Made by a program: the position numbers and the translations under genes. From Cedecea lapagei (lineage in GTDB: Bacteria > Pseudomonadota > Gammaproteobacteria > Enterobacterales > Enterobacteriaceae), in NCBI RefSeq assembly GCF_900635955.1, contig NZ_LR134201.1, positions 2,852,001 to 2,916,000 on the forward strand: a DNA stretch of 64,000 bases. Reading direction: 5' to 3'. Below are positions 1 to 7,973 of this stretch, in pieces. Each line of letters starts with the position of its first letter. The stretch's first letter is position 1. Below the pieces are notes generated by a model. It saw nothing but the letters and a program-made list of their open reading frames with translations, did no database searches and had not been told where the DNA came from.

Positions 1-178
1 CCATCGACGTGGTCCCCATATTACAGGCCACCTCCAGAACCTTTTTATTCGGCCCCAGCGCCGACGAGGCCAACAGCCATTCCGTCGCTTTTTTTCCTCC
101 CGGACGCAGCCGGGTTTTGCCTAGTCTGGCTAAAAATTTATGCCCTGCCTCATGGCCCGTGTTGTTCACCTGGCTCAT
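1..178 (-). CDS. SAM-dependent methyltransferase, N-terminal part (runs off left edge)
   Basis: The frame opens with ATG at 176-178, three bases after the cupin stop, and stays open to the window edge, giving about 59 residues. A glycine-rich AdoMet-binding motif I (VLEVACNMGTTS) lies near residue 50, preceded by a basic segment (LRPGGKKATEWLL). This is the start of a class I methyltransferase; the substrate cannot be told. The tight spacing puts it as the last visible gene of the minus-strand transport operon, so it may modify a metallophore or a related small molecule. That role is inference from position only. The rest of the gene lies outside the window. Confidence 0.7.
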   Translation of the reverse strand, partial: MSQVNNTGHEAGHKFLARLGKTRLRPGGKKATEWLLASSALGPNKKVLEVACNMGTTSM

Positions 179-180
179 CT

Positions 181-531
181 TCACTCCTTTCCCGTTTCCG
201 GGGCATGTTTAAGCATCATCAGCAGCATTTTCGAGGATTCTGTCGCCTCCAGCGAGTGGGGTGCGGCCGAGGGTATCCTCAGGATATCGCCTGCCCCGAC
301 GCTGACCGCCACGCTGTTGATGGTCAGCACAACTGAACCTTCAAGCACCAGAATCACGGCCTCAAAAGGAACGCTGTGCTCCGAAATCGTCTCTCCCCGA
401 TCGAAAGCAAACAGCGTCACGTTTCCTCCCCCCGCGGTTGCTAATACCCGACTGGCAATCCCCTGCTCCGTCAGGGTGATTAACGCCGAAAGCTGGAGCG
501 CCTCGCAGGCGCGGATGCCCTTGTTTTGCAT
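181..531 (-). CDS. Small single-domain cupin protein
   Basis: A 116-residue protein with a cupin barrel pattern: FAFDRGETISEHSVPFEA around residues 42-59 (cupin motif 1 with one His and one Glu), and GAGDILRIPSAAPHSLEA towards residues 79-96 (motif 2, PxxxPH). Proteins of this size often bind a metal or small ligand and act as sensors or isomerases; the precise role is unknown. It lies between a broken ABC ATPase gene and the methyltransferase on the same strand, with 20 bases and 2 bases of spacing, so co-transcription is likely. No signal peptide is seen, so it should be cytoplasmic. Confidence 0.75.
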   Translation of the reverse strand: MQNKGIRACEALQLSALITLTEQGIASRVLATAGGGNVTLFAFDRGETISEHSVPFEAVILVLEGSVVLTINSVAVSVGAGDILRIPSAAPHSLEATESSKMLLMMLKHAPETGKE

Positions 532-551
532 CTACTCTTCTCCATGATTAT

Positions 552-1293
552 TTAACGAAACAGAGGCACGACGCCGCGAACGGTGCGTGCTTCACGAACC
601 ACATCGGTTAACGCAACGGGGATTTGATACAGACGCTGCAGCCGCTCTTCGTTGATGGCCTCCTGCACAGGACCAAAGTCGGCGCCGCTCCCTGGCCAGA
701 GCATCAGCGCGTAATCAGCAATATGGATCGCATGCTGCGGGGAGTGGCTGGTGAATAAAATCGTCATGCCGAGTTCTGCCGCTAACGCTTTCAGCACGCT
801 CAGTATGTTGTCCTGGTTATGCAGATCCAGCGCCGAGGTTGGCTCATCCAGGATCAGGATGCGGGGTTCACAGGCCAGCGCGCGGGCAATCATCACCATT
901 TGCTTCTCCCCGCCGCTCAGGCGATCAAAGGGGTGCTCCGCCAGCGAGCTCAGCCCCAGCCAGGCAAGGCAATCGGCCACAATGTCTCTGTCTTTCTTCC
1001 CCGGCACCGCGTACCACGGCAGGCGCCGGACGCGTCCGAGGCTCACCATCGTGGCCACGCCATAGCTGAACAGGCTTTCCGTTAGCTGCGGCACAAACGC
1101 GGCGTCAGCGTTGATAGTCGTCTCGCCCCTGCTGGCAAGCTTCAAGGCCCATGATCAGGCGCAGCAGCGTCGTTTTACCCCGGCCATTTGCGCCCAGAAT
1201 GGCGCCAATCCGGCCTTCGGGAAGCGTAAAGCTGAGTGAATCAAACAGCTGTCGTGGCCCGATAGAAAACGACAAGTTTTTTACATCGATCAT
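552..1293 (-). pseudogene. FecE-type ABC transporter ATPase, split by a frameshift
   Basis: The first frame (ATG at 1291-1293) carries the Walker A motif GANGRGKTT and stops about 60 codons in. The second frame, readable from about 1145 to 552, carries the ABC signature LSGGEKQ, Walker B ILILDEPTSALD and the H-loop TSHSPQH. Together they make one FecE/BtuD-like ATPase of about 245 residues for an iron-chelate importer. The frame changes near 1143-1150, just after LLRLIMGL; removing one base there restores continuity. The start overlaps the permease stop by one base, as in an operon. It is either a true pseudogene or a one-base sequence error. Confidence 0.8.
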
Positions 1294-2325
1294 CAGGCGG
1301 TTCTCCTGTGATTAACCCTACGCAGCAGCACGGCAAAAATAGGCGCGCCTGTCAGCGCCGTGATAACGCCAAGCGGGATCTCCGCGCTGGTTACGCTGCG
1401 GGCCAGGGTATCAACGGCAACCATATAAGCGGCCCCCAGCAGAGCCGAAGCCGGAATTAGCCGACGATGATCGTGCCCAACAATAAAACGCGCCATATGG
1501 GGAATAATGAGCCCCACCCAACCGATGGTGCCTGAAATAGCCACCGTCGCGCTGGTCATCAGCGTCACGCACAGCAGCACAGTCCAGCGAGTTATGCTGA
1601 CCGGCATCCCTAAAGCCCGGGCGTCCCCCTCCCCTAACGACAGCACGTTAATGCGAAAACGCAGCATAAAAAATCAGCAGGCTGCAGAGGAGGATCGCCG
1701 GCAGCACCAGCCAGAGCTTTTCATAAGTCGCCGTCGCAAAACTGCCCATCAGCCAAAAAACGATGGCCTGCAGGGTGTTGTTGGGATCGGCAAAATAGGT
1801 CATCAATGAGATCAGGGCGGCAAAGAAGGCGTTTATCACCACGCCCGCCAGGATCAGAATCAGCAGGCTCTCCCCTCCCCGTCGAAAACCAAGCAGAAAG
1901 ACCAAAAAGATCGCTGCAACGCCTCCCAGGAAGGCCATGCTGACGGTCAGAATCATCGACGAGAAAAAGAAGATCGCCAGTACGCCGCCAAATGCAGCGC
2001 CGGACGAGACGCCCAAAATCTGCGGGCCGACCAGCGGGTTTTTAAATATCCCCTGCAGCGCCGCGCCGCTTACCGCCAGACCCGCCCCGACCAGCGCGGC
2101 AATCAGGACTCTCGGCATCCGCACGTACAGCACGACTTTACCGTCGGTTGGGCTCCAGCCGGGACTCGGATTGTCCCCGGCAAAAACCACGTCCAGCAGG
2201 ATTTGCCAGACGTGACCCAGCGCAACCGGATAACGACCGATGCTCAGTCCGGCTAACATCATGGCCAGCAGCAAGAACAGCCCAGCTCCCCAGACTCCGC
2301 CTTTTTTTAATTTCAGCATGTTCAT
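1293..2325 (-). pseudogene. FecCD-family siderophore ABC permease, split at a homopolymer
   Basis: The frame 2325-1648 gives the N-terminal 225 residues with hydrophobic segments and the family signature GAGLAVSGAALQGIFKNPL. The frame 1667-1293 gives the C-terminal part, including GWVGLIIPHMAR, the coupling region contacting the ATPase. The junction is a run of six A on the plus strand (1668-1673): the upstream frame reads LLIFYAAFSH then stops, while the other frame continues as MLRFRINVLSLGEGDARALG, the expected FecCD sequence. One base more or less in this run would restore a protein of about 340 residues. It lies between the binding-protein gene and the ATPase gene. Confidence 0.82.
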
Positions 2326-2331
2326 ACGGGG

Positions 2332-3423
2332 CTACCTTGCCATCAGCTCGGAATAACCCTGCGAACCCTGGTTCACGGGCATTTGCAGAATGGTGTTAAT
2401 TTGCTCGTCGCTCACGGCATAGCCATAAAGTTGCCGGTAACGAACCTTGATCTCATCGCGCAGCGGCAGCTGGAACTTTTGTGGATGAAAAATCATCGCC
2501 AGCCACTGCCAGTAGAGCGGCGTTTCCTGATTGGGGGCATCCCAAATAAACCCGCCAATCGGTAGCTTATAGACCCGCCGCTGCTTCACCGCCGTGAGGT
2601 CGCCAAGCATCGGATGGTGATAGACATCGTCCGGCACCAGGCCCGCTTCAAAATTGCCAAGCAGAATCACATCGGGATCCCAGAGCAGGACCTGCTCAAT
2701 ATTCAGTGTTCGGGCTCCGGTAATATCCCTGTTGAGGCTGACGCCGCCGGCCAGGTCAATATCAAAATTATTGTGCGAAGTGGCGCCGAAGGTCTGTATC
2801 CCGTCATTGAAATGGGAGAGATAGAGGACCCGCGGACGCTGAGCAGCGTTAAGGGTTCCGGTCATCCTGCGAAGGTCTGCGATAGTTTTTTCACGCCAGG
2901 CTATCATCTCCGCCGCCTTTTTCTCCTGCTGAAGCGTTACCCCCATCAGCTGGATCCAACGCTGCGTCCAGACCTCCTTGCCGTAATTCAGCGTGGCGAC
3001 CGTTAACCCGGCGTGGAGTAAAGGCGCGACGATCTCCTCGCCACGGTGCCCCCATTGCCACACCAAATCAGGTTTAACGCTCAGCAAAGTCTCGATGTTC
3101 GGCATGAAGTTATTGCCCACCGTGTCGCTGCGAACGTGCAGCACATCAGGAAACATCTGGCTCAGCATGCCCTCCCTGGCGGCTACGCCGGCGAAAGGAT
3201 GCATTCCCACCAGCTTCTGCGCCCCGCCGTCCATACCAACGAGCATGGAGGCGGCGGGAATAGGGATCACGGCGATGCGCTGCGCAGGCTTAGCCAGCGT
3301 CACCTCGCGCTGGGACATATCGGTAAAGTTTGTGGCGGTCTCCGCGTGACAGACGGTCGCCACCGCCAGTAATACAGCCGCGCCAAACGGTGTCCGGAAA
3401 ACGATCCTGACGGGATTTATCAT
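2332..3423 (-). CDS. Periplasmic iron-chelate/cobalamin-type substrate-binding protein
   Basis: A 363-residue protein with an N-terminal signal peptide (hydrophobic to about residue 27, CHA before ETATNF). The body matches the FepB/BtuF class III binding-protein fold: the opening AKPAQRIAVIPIPAASMLVGM, the middle NIETLLSVKPDLVWQWG, and a second lobe with LLWDPDVILLGNFEAG and VKQRRVYKLPIGGF. It should deliver a chelate from the periplasm to the adjacent FecCD permease. The start has a GAGGG ribosome site and is divergent from the Crp-type regulator gene, with a Fur box between them. The ligand is unknown. Confidence 0.85.
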   Translation of the reverse strand: MINPVRIVFRTPFGAAVLLAVATVCHAETATNFTDMSQREVTLAKPAQRIAVIPIPAASMLVGMDGGAQKLVGMHPFAGVAAREGMLSQMFPDVLHVRSDTVGNNFMPNIETLLSVKPDLVWQWGHRGEEIVAPLLHAGLTVATLNYGKEVWTQRWIQLMGVTLQQEKKAAEMIAWREKTIADLRRMTGTLNAAQRPRVLYLSHFNDGIQTFGATSHNNFDIDLAGGVSLNRDITGARTLNIEQVLLWDPDVILLGNFEAGLVPDDVYHHPMLGDLTAVKQRRVYKLPIGGFIWDAPNQETPLYWQWLAMIFHPQKFQLPLRDEIKVRYRQLYGYAVSDEQINTILQMPVNQGSQGYSELMAR

Positions 3424-3439
3424 GCGCCCTCGTTGTGAT

Positions 3440-3458
3440 GAGAATGGTTATCATTTAT
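3440..3458. promoter_or_regulatory. Fur box between binding-protein gene and regulator gene
   Basis: GAGAATGGTTATCATTTAT matches the 19-base Fur consensus (GATAATGATAATCATTATC) at 13 positions. It sits in the short divergent region between the minus-strand transport operon and the plus-strand regulator, so iron repression of one or both is likely. Confidence 0.7.
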
Positions 3459-3495
3459 GATTTGGCATTCTATGTCCGGCAAAGGGAGGACGCCT

Positions 3496-4212
3496 ATGAC
3501 AATTGTCAAAAACGCGCTGCTGGAAAAAAAAGCCCGTCAGGCGCTACGCGCTACTGCGCTTTTCGGCGATCTATCGGAAGAAGAGATCGGGCGGTTAACC
3601 GTCAACAGCGAACATCAGCAATACCAGACCCGAGAGACGATCAGACGTGAAGGCGATCGGCTGTTTCACTGCCCCTGCATCCTGTCCGGGCAAATTGAGG
3701 TTTTCCGGCATACCTGGTTTGGGGAGGAGAAAATCTTCGGCATCTTTGGCAAATATGACGTCGTCGCCATTGCGGCTGTGTTTATGCCGCATAACCGCTA
3801 CCCGATGACTTTGCGGGCCCGCGGCCCGGTAGAGGTGCTGCTGCTGGGCCGAAATGAAATCCTTGAGGTCTGTCTGGGGAACCCCCGGCTGATGCAGCGC
3901 ATGCTGGTCCACTTCAGCAGCAAGCTCTACGAACTTATCAACCATATTGACTGGCTAACCTCCAGCTCGGCGGAGCAGCGGCTGGCCGCGTGGCTTATCG
4001 AACTCCAGCGGCAGCAGGAGGGTCCGCAGATCCATCTGCCTCTGTCCAGAGCTCAGCTGGCGGCAAGGCTTGGGATCCGCTATGAAACGCTGAGCCGCCT
4101 CTTGTCTGGCTGGCGGCGCAAGGGGGTGATTGAGGTGCAGCCGGGGTTCGTGACCATCAGAAACGGAGAGTATTTATCTGAGCTCAGCGCCCCGGCGAGG
4201 CGCATGTTTTGA
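3496..4212 (+). CDS. Crp/Fnr-family transcriptional regulator
   Basis: A 238-residue protein. Residues about 20-140 form a cyclic-nucleotide-binding-like barrel and residues about 160-225 a winged helix (LSRAQLAARLGIRYETLSRLLSGWRRKGVIEV). The start at 3496 is chosen because AGGGAGGA lies six bases upstream; the frame is open further, to 3457. The four-cysteine FNR cluster is absent, but a CPC pair (residues 59 and 61) stands in the barrel where these proteins usually have a plain beta strand, which could allow metal or redox sensing (inference). It is divergent from the uptake operon and faces the TonB receptor gene, so it probably regulates this cluster. Confidence 0.8.
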   Translation: MTIVKNALLEKKARQALRATALFGDLSEEEIGRLTVNSEHQQYQTRETIRREGDRLFHCPCILSGQIEVFRHTWFGEEKIFGIFGKYDVVAIAAVFMPHNRYPMTLRARGPVEVLLLGRNEILEVCLGNPRLMQRMLVHFSSKLYELINHIDWLTSSSAEQRLAAWLIELQRQQEGPQIHLPLSRAQLAARLGIRYETLSRLLSGWRRKGVIEVQPGFVTIRNGEYLSELSAPARRMF

Positions 4213-4272
4213 GTATTCAGGTGAATCAGGGGCGGGTCGCCCCTGCTGTGAGAATGGATCAGAAGCTGTAGG

Positions 4273-6309
4273 TTACCCCCCATTCACGCTGAACCCCATG
4301 CCGGGGAAGAGGGTGCTGTCATTTTCCGAAACGCTGCGATTGGCGACGGATGTTGTGGCGTAGCGCTTATTGGTCAGGTTATCCAGAGCAAGGTAGGTTG
4401 ACCAGCCTCCGCTGTCTTTGTAGCTGGCTTTCAACCCCAGCACCGCATAACGCTCGCGCCGCTGAATGTTGAGATGGTTACCGTGGTCGACGGCCGCATC
4501 GGTTGGCGACCAATGAAGGTTTGGCCCCACAGACCAGCCGCCCCATTTATACAGCACCTCACCGGCCACCATATTGCGGGGAATTCCCGCGATGTATTTG
4601 CGGTTGTACTCGCCGCCCATAAAGCGGAAATCATTCCATGTCCATGATAGACGGTACTCCATATCCCCCGGTCCGGCAGGCACAAGGCCGGTCAACCCTG
4701 CCTCCAGCCCCTGATGGCGCGTTTTCGCCGCATAATTGAACACCCCTACCGCATTACCCTGTGGATCGTAGGTGGTAATGTATTCATCTTTAATCATGCT
4801 GCGATAAAGCGTCAGCTGCCAGTTCATGCCGGTGAAGACCTGCCCTTCTCCCCCGACCTCCCAGGTCAGGCCTCGCTGGGGATCAAGCCGTGTCAGCTCG
4901 CCGTTACCCGAGTTGATGATCTGATTAAACGTTGCCGGTTCATAGCTGGCGCTGACGTTGGCAAATAATCGTTGGTTTTCGGCTGCCTGCCAGATCAAGC
5001 CTGCTTTGGGCGTCCAGAATGTCCAGCTTTGATCCAGTGAATTTCCTGCTTTTTTGGCGTTAACATCCCGGCGTGCATGGCTGCCTTTTAGATCGAGATT
5101 AAGCAACAACGTGCTGCTCATTTGCCAGCCTGCGCCCAGCGTCCCGTAAACATTTTCGGCCCGGCCTTTATAGCTGCCGATACTTTTTTTATCCGCGGCA
5201 GTGCCGCGACGGTTCTGAAGAAGGGTGCGATCAAGATTCATATGATCCCATGCCGTTGAGGCCCGCCAGGTTATCGGTCCTGTTTCCAGCGCGTAGTTCA
5301 GCTGTACGCCCTCAGAATCACTGCTGCTGAGGCGATAGTTAGCCGGAGTAATAAAGTTATCGTGGGTCTTGATGTACCACAGGCCGATGTCCAGCCATTG
5401 GTTATCGTCCTGCCAGCTTGACCGGTTTGCCACCCTGGCCTGCTGAACGCTGCGGTGCGGGTCACGCAGGTTAACCAGCGGATAAACAGCTTTAGGATCC
5501 TTTTTCAATACCGCCGGTGAAACGGGACCCGCGACGTCAAAACGCAGATCGGTCCAGCCAAACCAGGTTCTGTTTTCAAAATTGTCTACGCGGTAGCCCA
5601 GGTTACTCCTGACGGTTTTTCGCTGGGAGGCGGAGTGCCTGCGATAACCGGCAAAGCGATCCAGGGTGACGGCCAGCCGGCCATCAACGCCGTACTCTTC
5701 ATTTACGCCGCCGAGCGCTCCCTGAAAACCTTCCCGCCCGAATGAACCGTATTCATAGCGGACTCGCCCGTTCTCATCCCGCCCCGTGTAGGAGATGAGA
5801 TCCATCTCGCCGCCGAGGCTGTTACTTTGAGGATGAATACTGTTGGCGCCGCGGCGCACGCTGACAAGCCGTGCCTCACGCATATCCAGCGTGCTGATAT
5901 GAAAACTGCCGTCGGCATCCGTTGCCGGCAGGCCATCCTGCAGCAGCAGCACGCCGTGTGAAAGCGGCGCACTTTGAACGCCGGAGCCGCGGATATTCAG
6001 GCGCGGCTGATCCAGCCCGCCAAAGAAGTTTTGGATTAACACGCCGGGCTGATAATCCAGCGCGTCCTGCAGCGTGGCCAGTCGGTTCTCTTCGTCAATA
6101 GCCACAAGATTGCTGCCCCCGGCAATCTGCTCCAGCTTCCGCTTTTCTTGTGAATAGTCCGGGGCGAGCCGTCTAAACTTCTCTCGCTCGCCTTCCGCTC
6201 TGACAACCATCGTCTCCTCTGCGGCCCTGACCTCGCTCCCGTAGGCCAGGCAGAGCGCCAGGCAGAGTAGTCCATAGGGCAACACCTGCCCGGTAGCGTC
6301 GTTTTCCAT
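4273..6309 (-). CDS. TonB-dependent outer-membrane receptor (FecA-like), C-terminus lost by frameshift
   Basis: A 678-residue protein: signal peptide to about residue 29, TonB box (ETMVVRA, about 32-38), plug domain with LNIRGSGVQSAPLSHGVLLLQDG, then a 22-strand-type barrel. It should import a ferric chelate across the outer membrane. The open frame ends SVNGG and stops inside a C6 run (4276-4281). With one more C there, the frame would continue as VTYSF and stop at 4259-4261, giving the terminal aromatic residue that outer-membrane barrels need for assembly. The gene therefore looks intact apart from one missing base, either a true mutation or an error. It has its own upstream Fur box. Confidence 0.88.
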   Translation of the reverse strand: MENDATGQVLPYGLLCLALCLAYGSEVRAAEETMVVRAEGEREKFRRLAPDYSQEKRKLEQIAGGSNLVAIDEENRLATLQDALDYQPGVLIQNFFGGLDQPRLNIRGSGVQSAPLSHGVLLLQDGLPATDADGSFHISTLDMREARLVSVRRGANSIHPQSNSLGGEMDLISYTGRDENGRVRYEYGSFGREGFQGALGGVNEEYGVDGRLAVTLDRFAGYRRHSASQRKTVRSNLGYRVDNFENRTWFGWTDLRFDVAGPVSPAVLKKDPKAVYPLVNLRDPHRSVQQARVANRSSWQDDNQWLDIGLWYIKTHDNFITPANYRLSSSDSEGVQLNYALETGPITWRASTAWDHMNLDRTLLQNRRGTAADKKSIGSYKGRAENVYGTLGAGWQMSSTLLLNLDLKGSHARRDVNAKKAGNSLDQSWTFWTPKAGLIWQAAENQRLFANVSASYEPATFNQIINSGNGELTRLDPQRGLTWEVGGEGQVFTGMNWQLTLYRSMIKDEYITTYDPQGNAVGVFNYAAKTRHQGLEAGLTGLVPAGPGDMEYRLSWTWNDFRFMGGEYNRKYIAGIPRNMVAGEVLYKWGGWSVGPNLHWSPTDAAVDHGNHLNIQRRERYAVLGLKASYKDSGGWSTYLALDNLTNKRYATTSVANRSVSENDSTLFPGMGFSVNGG

Positions 6310-6325
6310 GCATCCTTTCCTCTAT

Positions 6326-6344
6326 AATAATGAGAATCATTCCC
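6326..6344. promoter_or_regulatory. Fur box upstream of the TonB-dependent receptor
   Basis: AATAATGAGAATCATTCCC matches the Fur consensus at 15 of 19 positions, 17 bases before the receptor start codon. It supports iron-repressed expression of the receptor. Confidence 0.78.
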
Positions 6345-6449
6345 AGTTATTATTCAAACAAAGCTGCGCGGTACCTATGACATTTGTCAAAACGAAAATG
6401 AGGGGGAAAACAGGGGGCGTACCCGGCCGAAGCCGGGACTTGGGGGCAC

Positions 6450-7403
6450 TCAGGAAACGCGGCGTAGAGCTTTCAGGCAGTGCTTAAGCCGATCGTCCAT
6501 AGGCGCTTCAATGCGGATCACCTCCCCGGTATTCGGGTGGGTAAACTTCAGCGCGGCGGCATGCAGGAACAGGCGGTTTAACCCGGTGCCCGCGAGCTGC
6601 TTGTCAAACTCACGGTCACCGTAGCGATCGTCAAAGGCGATAGGATGCCCGGCGTGTAGAGTATGAACACGAATCTGGTGAGTACGGCCGGTGACCGGGC
6701 TGCAGCGCACCAGGGTAGCGAACTCATAACGCTCTTCAACCTTGAAACGCGTTTCTGACGGCTTGCCTTCGCTATTGACCCTGACGATACGCTCCCCGCT
6801 TTGCAGGATGTTCTTCAGCAGCGGCGCCTGGACCACTTTAACGTGCGACTGCCACTGGCCGCGAACCAGCGCCAGGTAGTCCTTCTGCATTCCCTTCTCA
6901 CGCAGCTGCTCATGAAGAGATCGCAGCGCCGAACGCTTTTTAGCCACCAGCAGAACGCCGGATGTATCGCGGTCAAGGCGGTGCACCAGCTCCAGGAAGC
7001 GCGCTTCCGGGCGCAGGGCGCGTAAGCCTTCAATCACGCCGAAGCTCAGGCCGCTGCCGCCGTGGACCGCGGTGCCCGAAGGCTTGTTTAGCACCAGGAT
7101 ATGGTCGTCTTCATAGAGAATGACGTCGCTCAGCGCGGCGACTTTTTGCAGGTGCGGAGAGACGGCCTCCTCCTCACGCTCAGCAACGCGCACCGGCGGG
7201 ATACGAACTTCATCTCCGGCTTCCAGTTTGTACTCGGGCTTAATGCGTTTTTTATTAACCCGCACTTCGCCTTTTCGCACGATGCGATAAATCATGCTTT
7301 TTGGCACGCCTTTCAGGCGGGCGAGCAAAAAGTTGTCGATACGCTGCCCGGCTTCGTCGGCCGAAATTGCAACGATTTTTACTGATGGAGTCTCTGTTTT
7401 CAT
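6450..7403 (-). CDS. rluC: 23S rRNA pseudouridine synthase RluC
   Basis: A 317-residue protein. It has an N-terminal S4 RNA-binding domain (about residues 20-80, GVPKSMIYRIVRKGEVRVNKKR) and an RluA-type catalytic domain with HRLDRDTSGV, where the Asp near residue 144 is the nucleophile. RluC makes pseudouridines 955, 2504 and 2580 of 23S rRNA in E. coli. The frame is open further upstream, but the start at 7403 (MKTETPSVK) agrees with the E. coli protein. It is divergent from rne, as in E. coli, with the long rne leader between them. Nothing unusual is seen. Confidence 0.97.
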   Translation of the reverse strand: MKTETPSVKIVAISADEAGQRIDNFLLARLKGVPKSMIYRIVRKGEVRVNKKRIKPEYKLEAGDEVRIPPVRVAEREEEAVSPHLQKVAALSDVILYEDDHILVLNKPSGTAVHGGSGLSFGVIEGLRALRPEARFLELVHRLDRDTSGVLLVAKKRSALRSLHEQLREKGMQKDYLALVRGQWQSHVKVVQAPLLKNILQSGERIVRVNSEGKPSETRFKVEERYEFATLVRCSPVTGRTHQIRVHTLHAGHPIAFDDRYGDREFDKQLAGTGLNRLFLHAAALKFTHPNTGEVIRIEAPMDDRLKHCLKALRRVS

Positions 7404-7973
7404 GGTCGGCGATTCTAAATAGCCCTGGCGCATAGCGCCACTCATTTTTATGTGCTTAACTGACAATCTGTTCTGTTTCGAACCGTCCAGCCCGCCTTTT
7501 TTCATGCCCTTTGCGGCAAGGCTTAAAAGGCGGTTAAAAAACTGTAAGAAACAGGGCGCGAATAGTAAAAGTCATCTTGCTATAACAAGGTTAGCAGTGG
7601 AATAATGTTGCCGTTTTCCGTGCTGAATCTTGTTAAAACAAGAATGTTTGCGGAATACCCATTTTGCCTGAACGTCCATCCACGCAGCAATGGCGTAAGA
7701 CGTATTGTACTTTCAGGCAGTTAGCGGGCTGCGGGTTGCAGCCTGACCGGTAAAATGGAATCAACTCTTAAGAAATATTCTAAGGTTATTCCCACGATAA
7801 TTGCGCTGTATTTCCGTATGAAATACAGGCAACCGACACTTTGCGCCTCTCAGCCAGCGACAACCGTGAGGTTGGCGACTACGCGTTTAGTCACGAGGCC
7901 ATCGGTTCACTCCCGGTTAGCGTCACCATGCCCGCAGCTCTGTCGCCAATGTAAGAATAATGAGTAAGTTACG
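7404..7973 (+). promoter_or_regulatory. rne promoter and long autoregulatory leader
   Basis: This 570-base stretch holds no convincing gene. A TATAAC -10-like hexamer occurs near 7580, and in E. coli the rne transcript starts about 360 bases before the start codon, which would fall near 7613 here. The last 120 bases contain hairpin-forming sequence (for example GGTTGGCGACTACGCG near 7872) in the place of the E. coli hp2/hp3 elements, through which RNase E cleaves its own mRNA to control its level. Homology of location is seen; function is carried over from E. coli. Confidence 0.6.
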
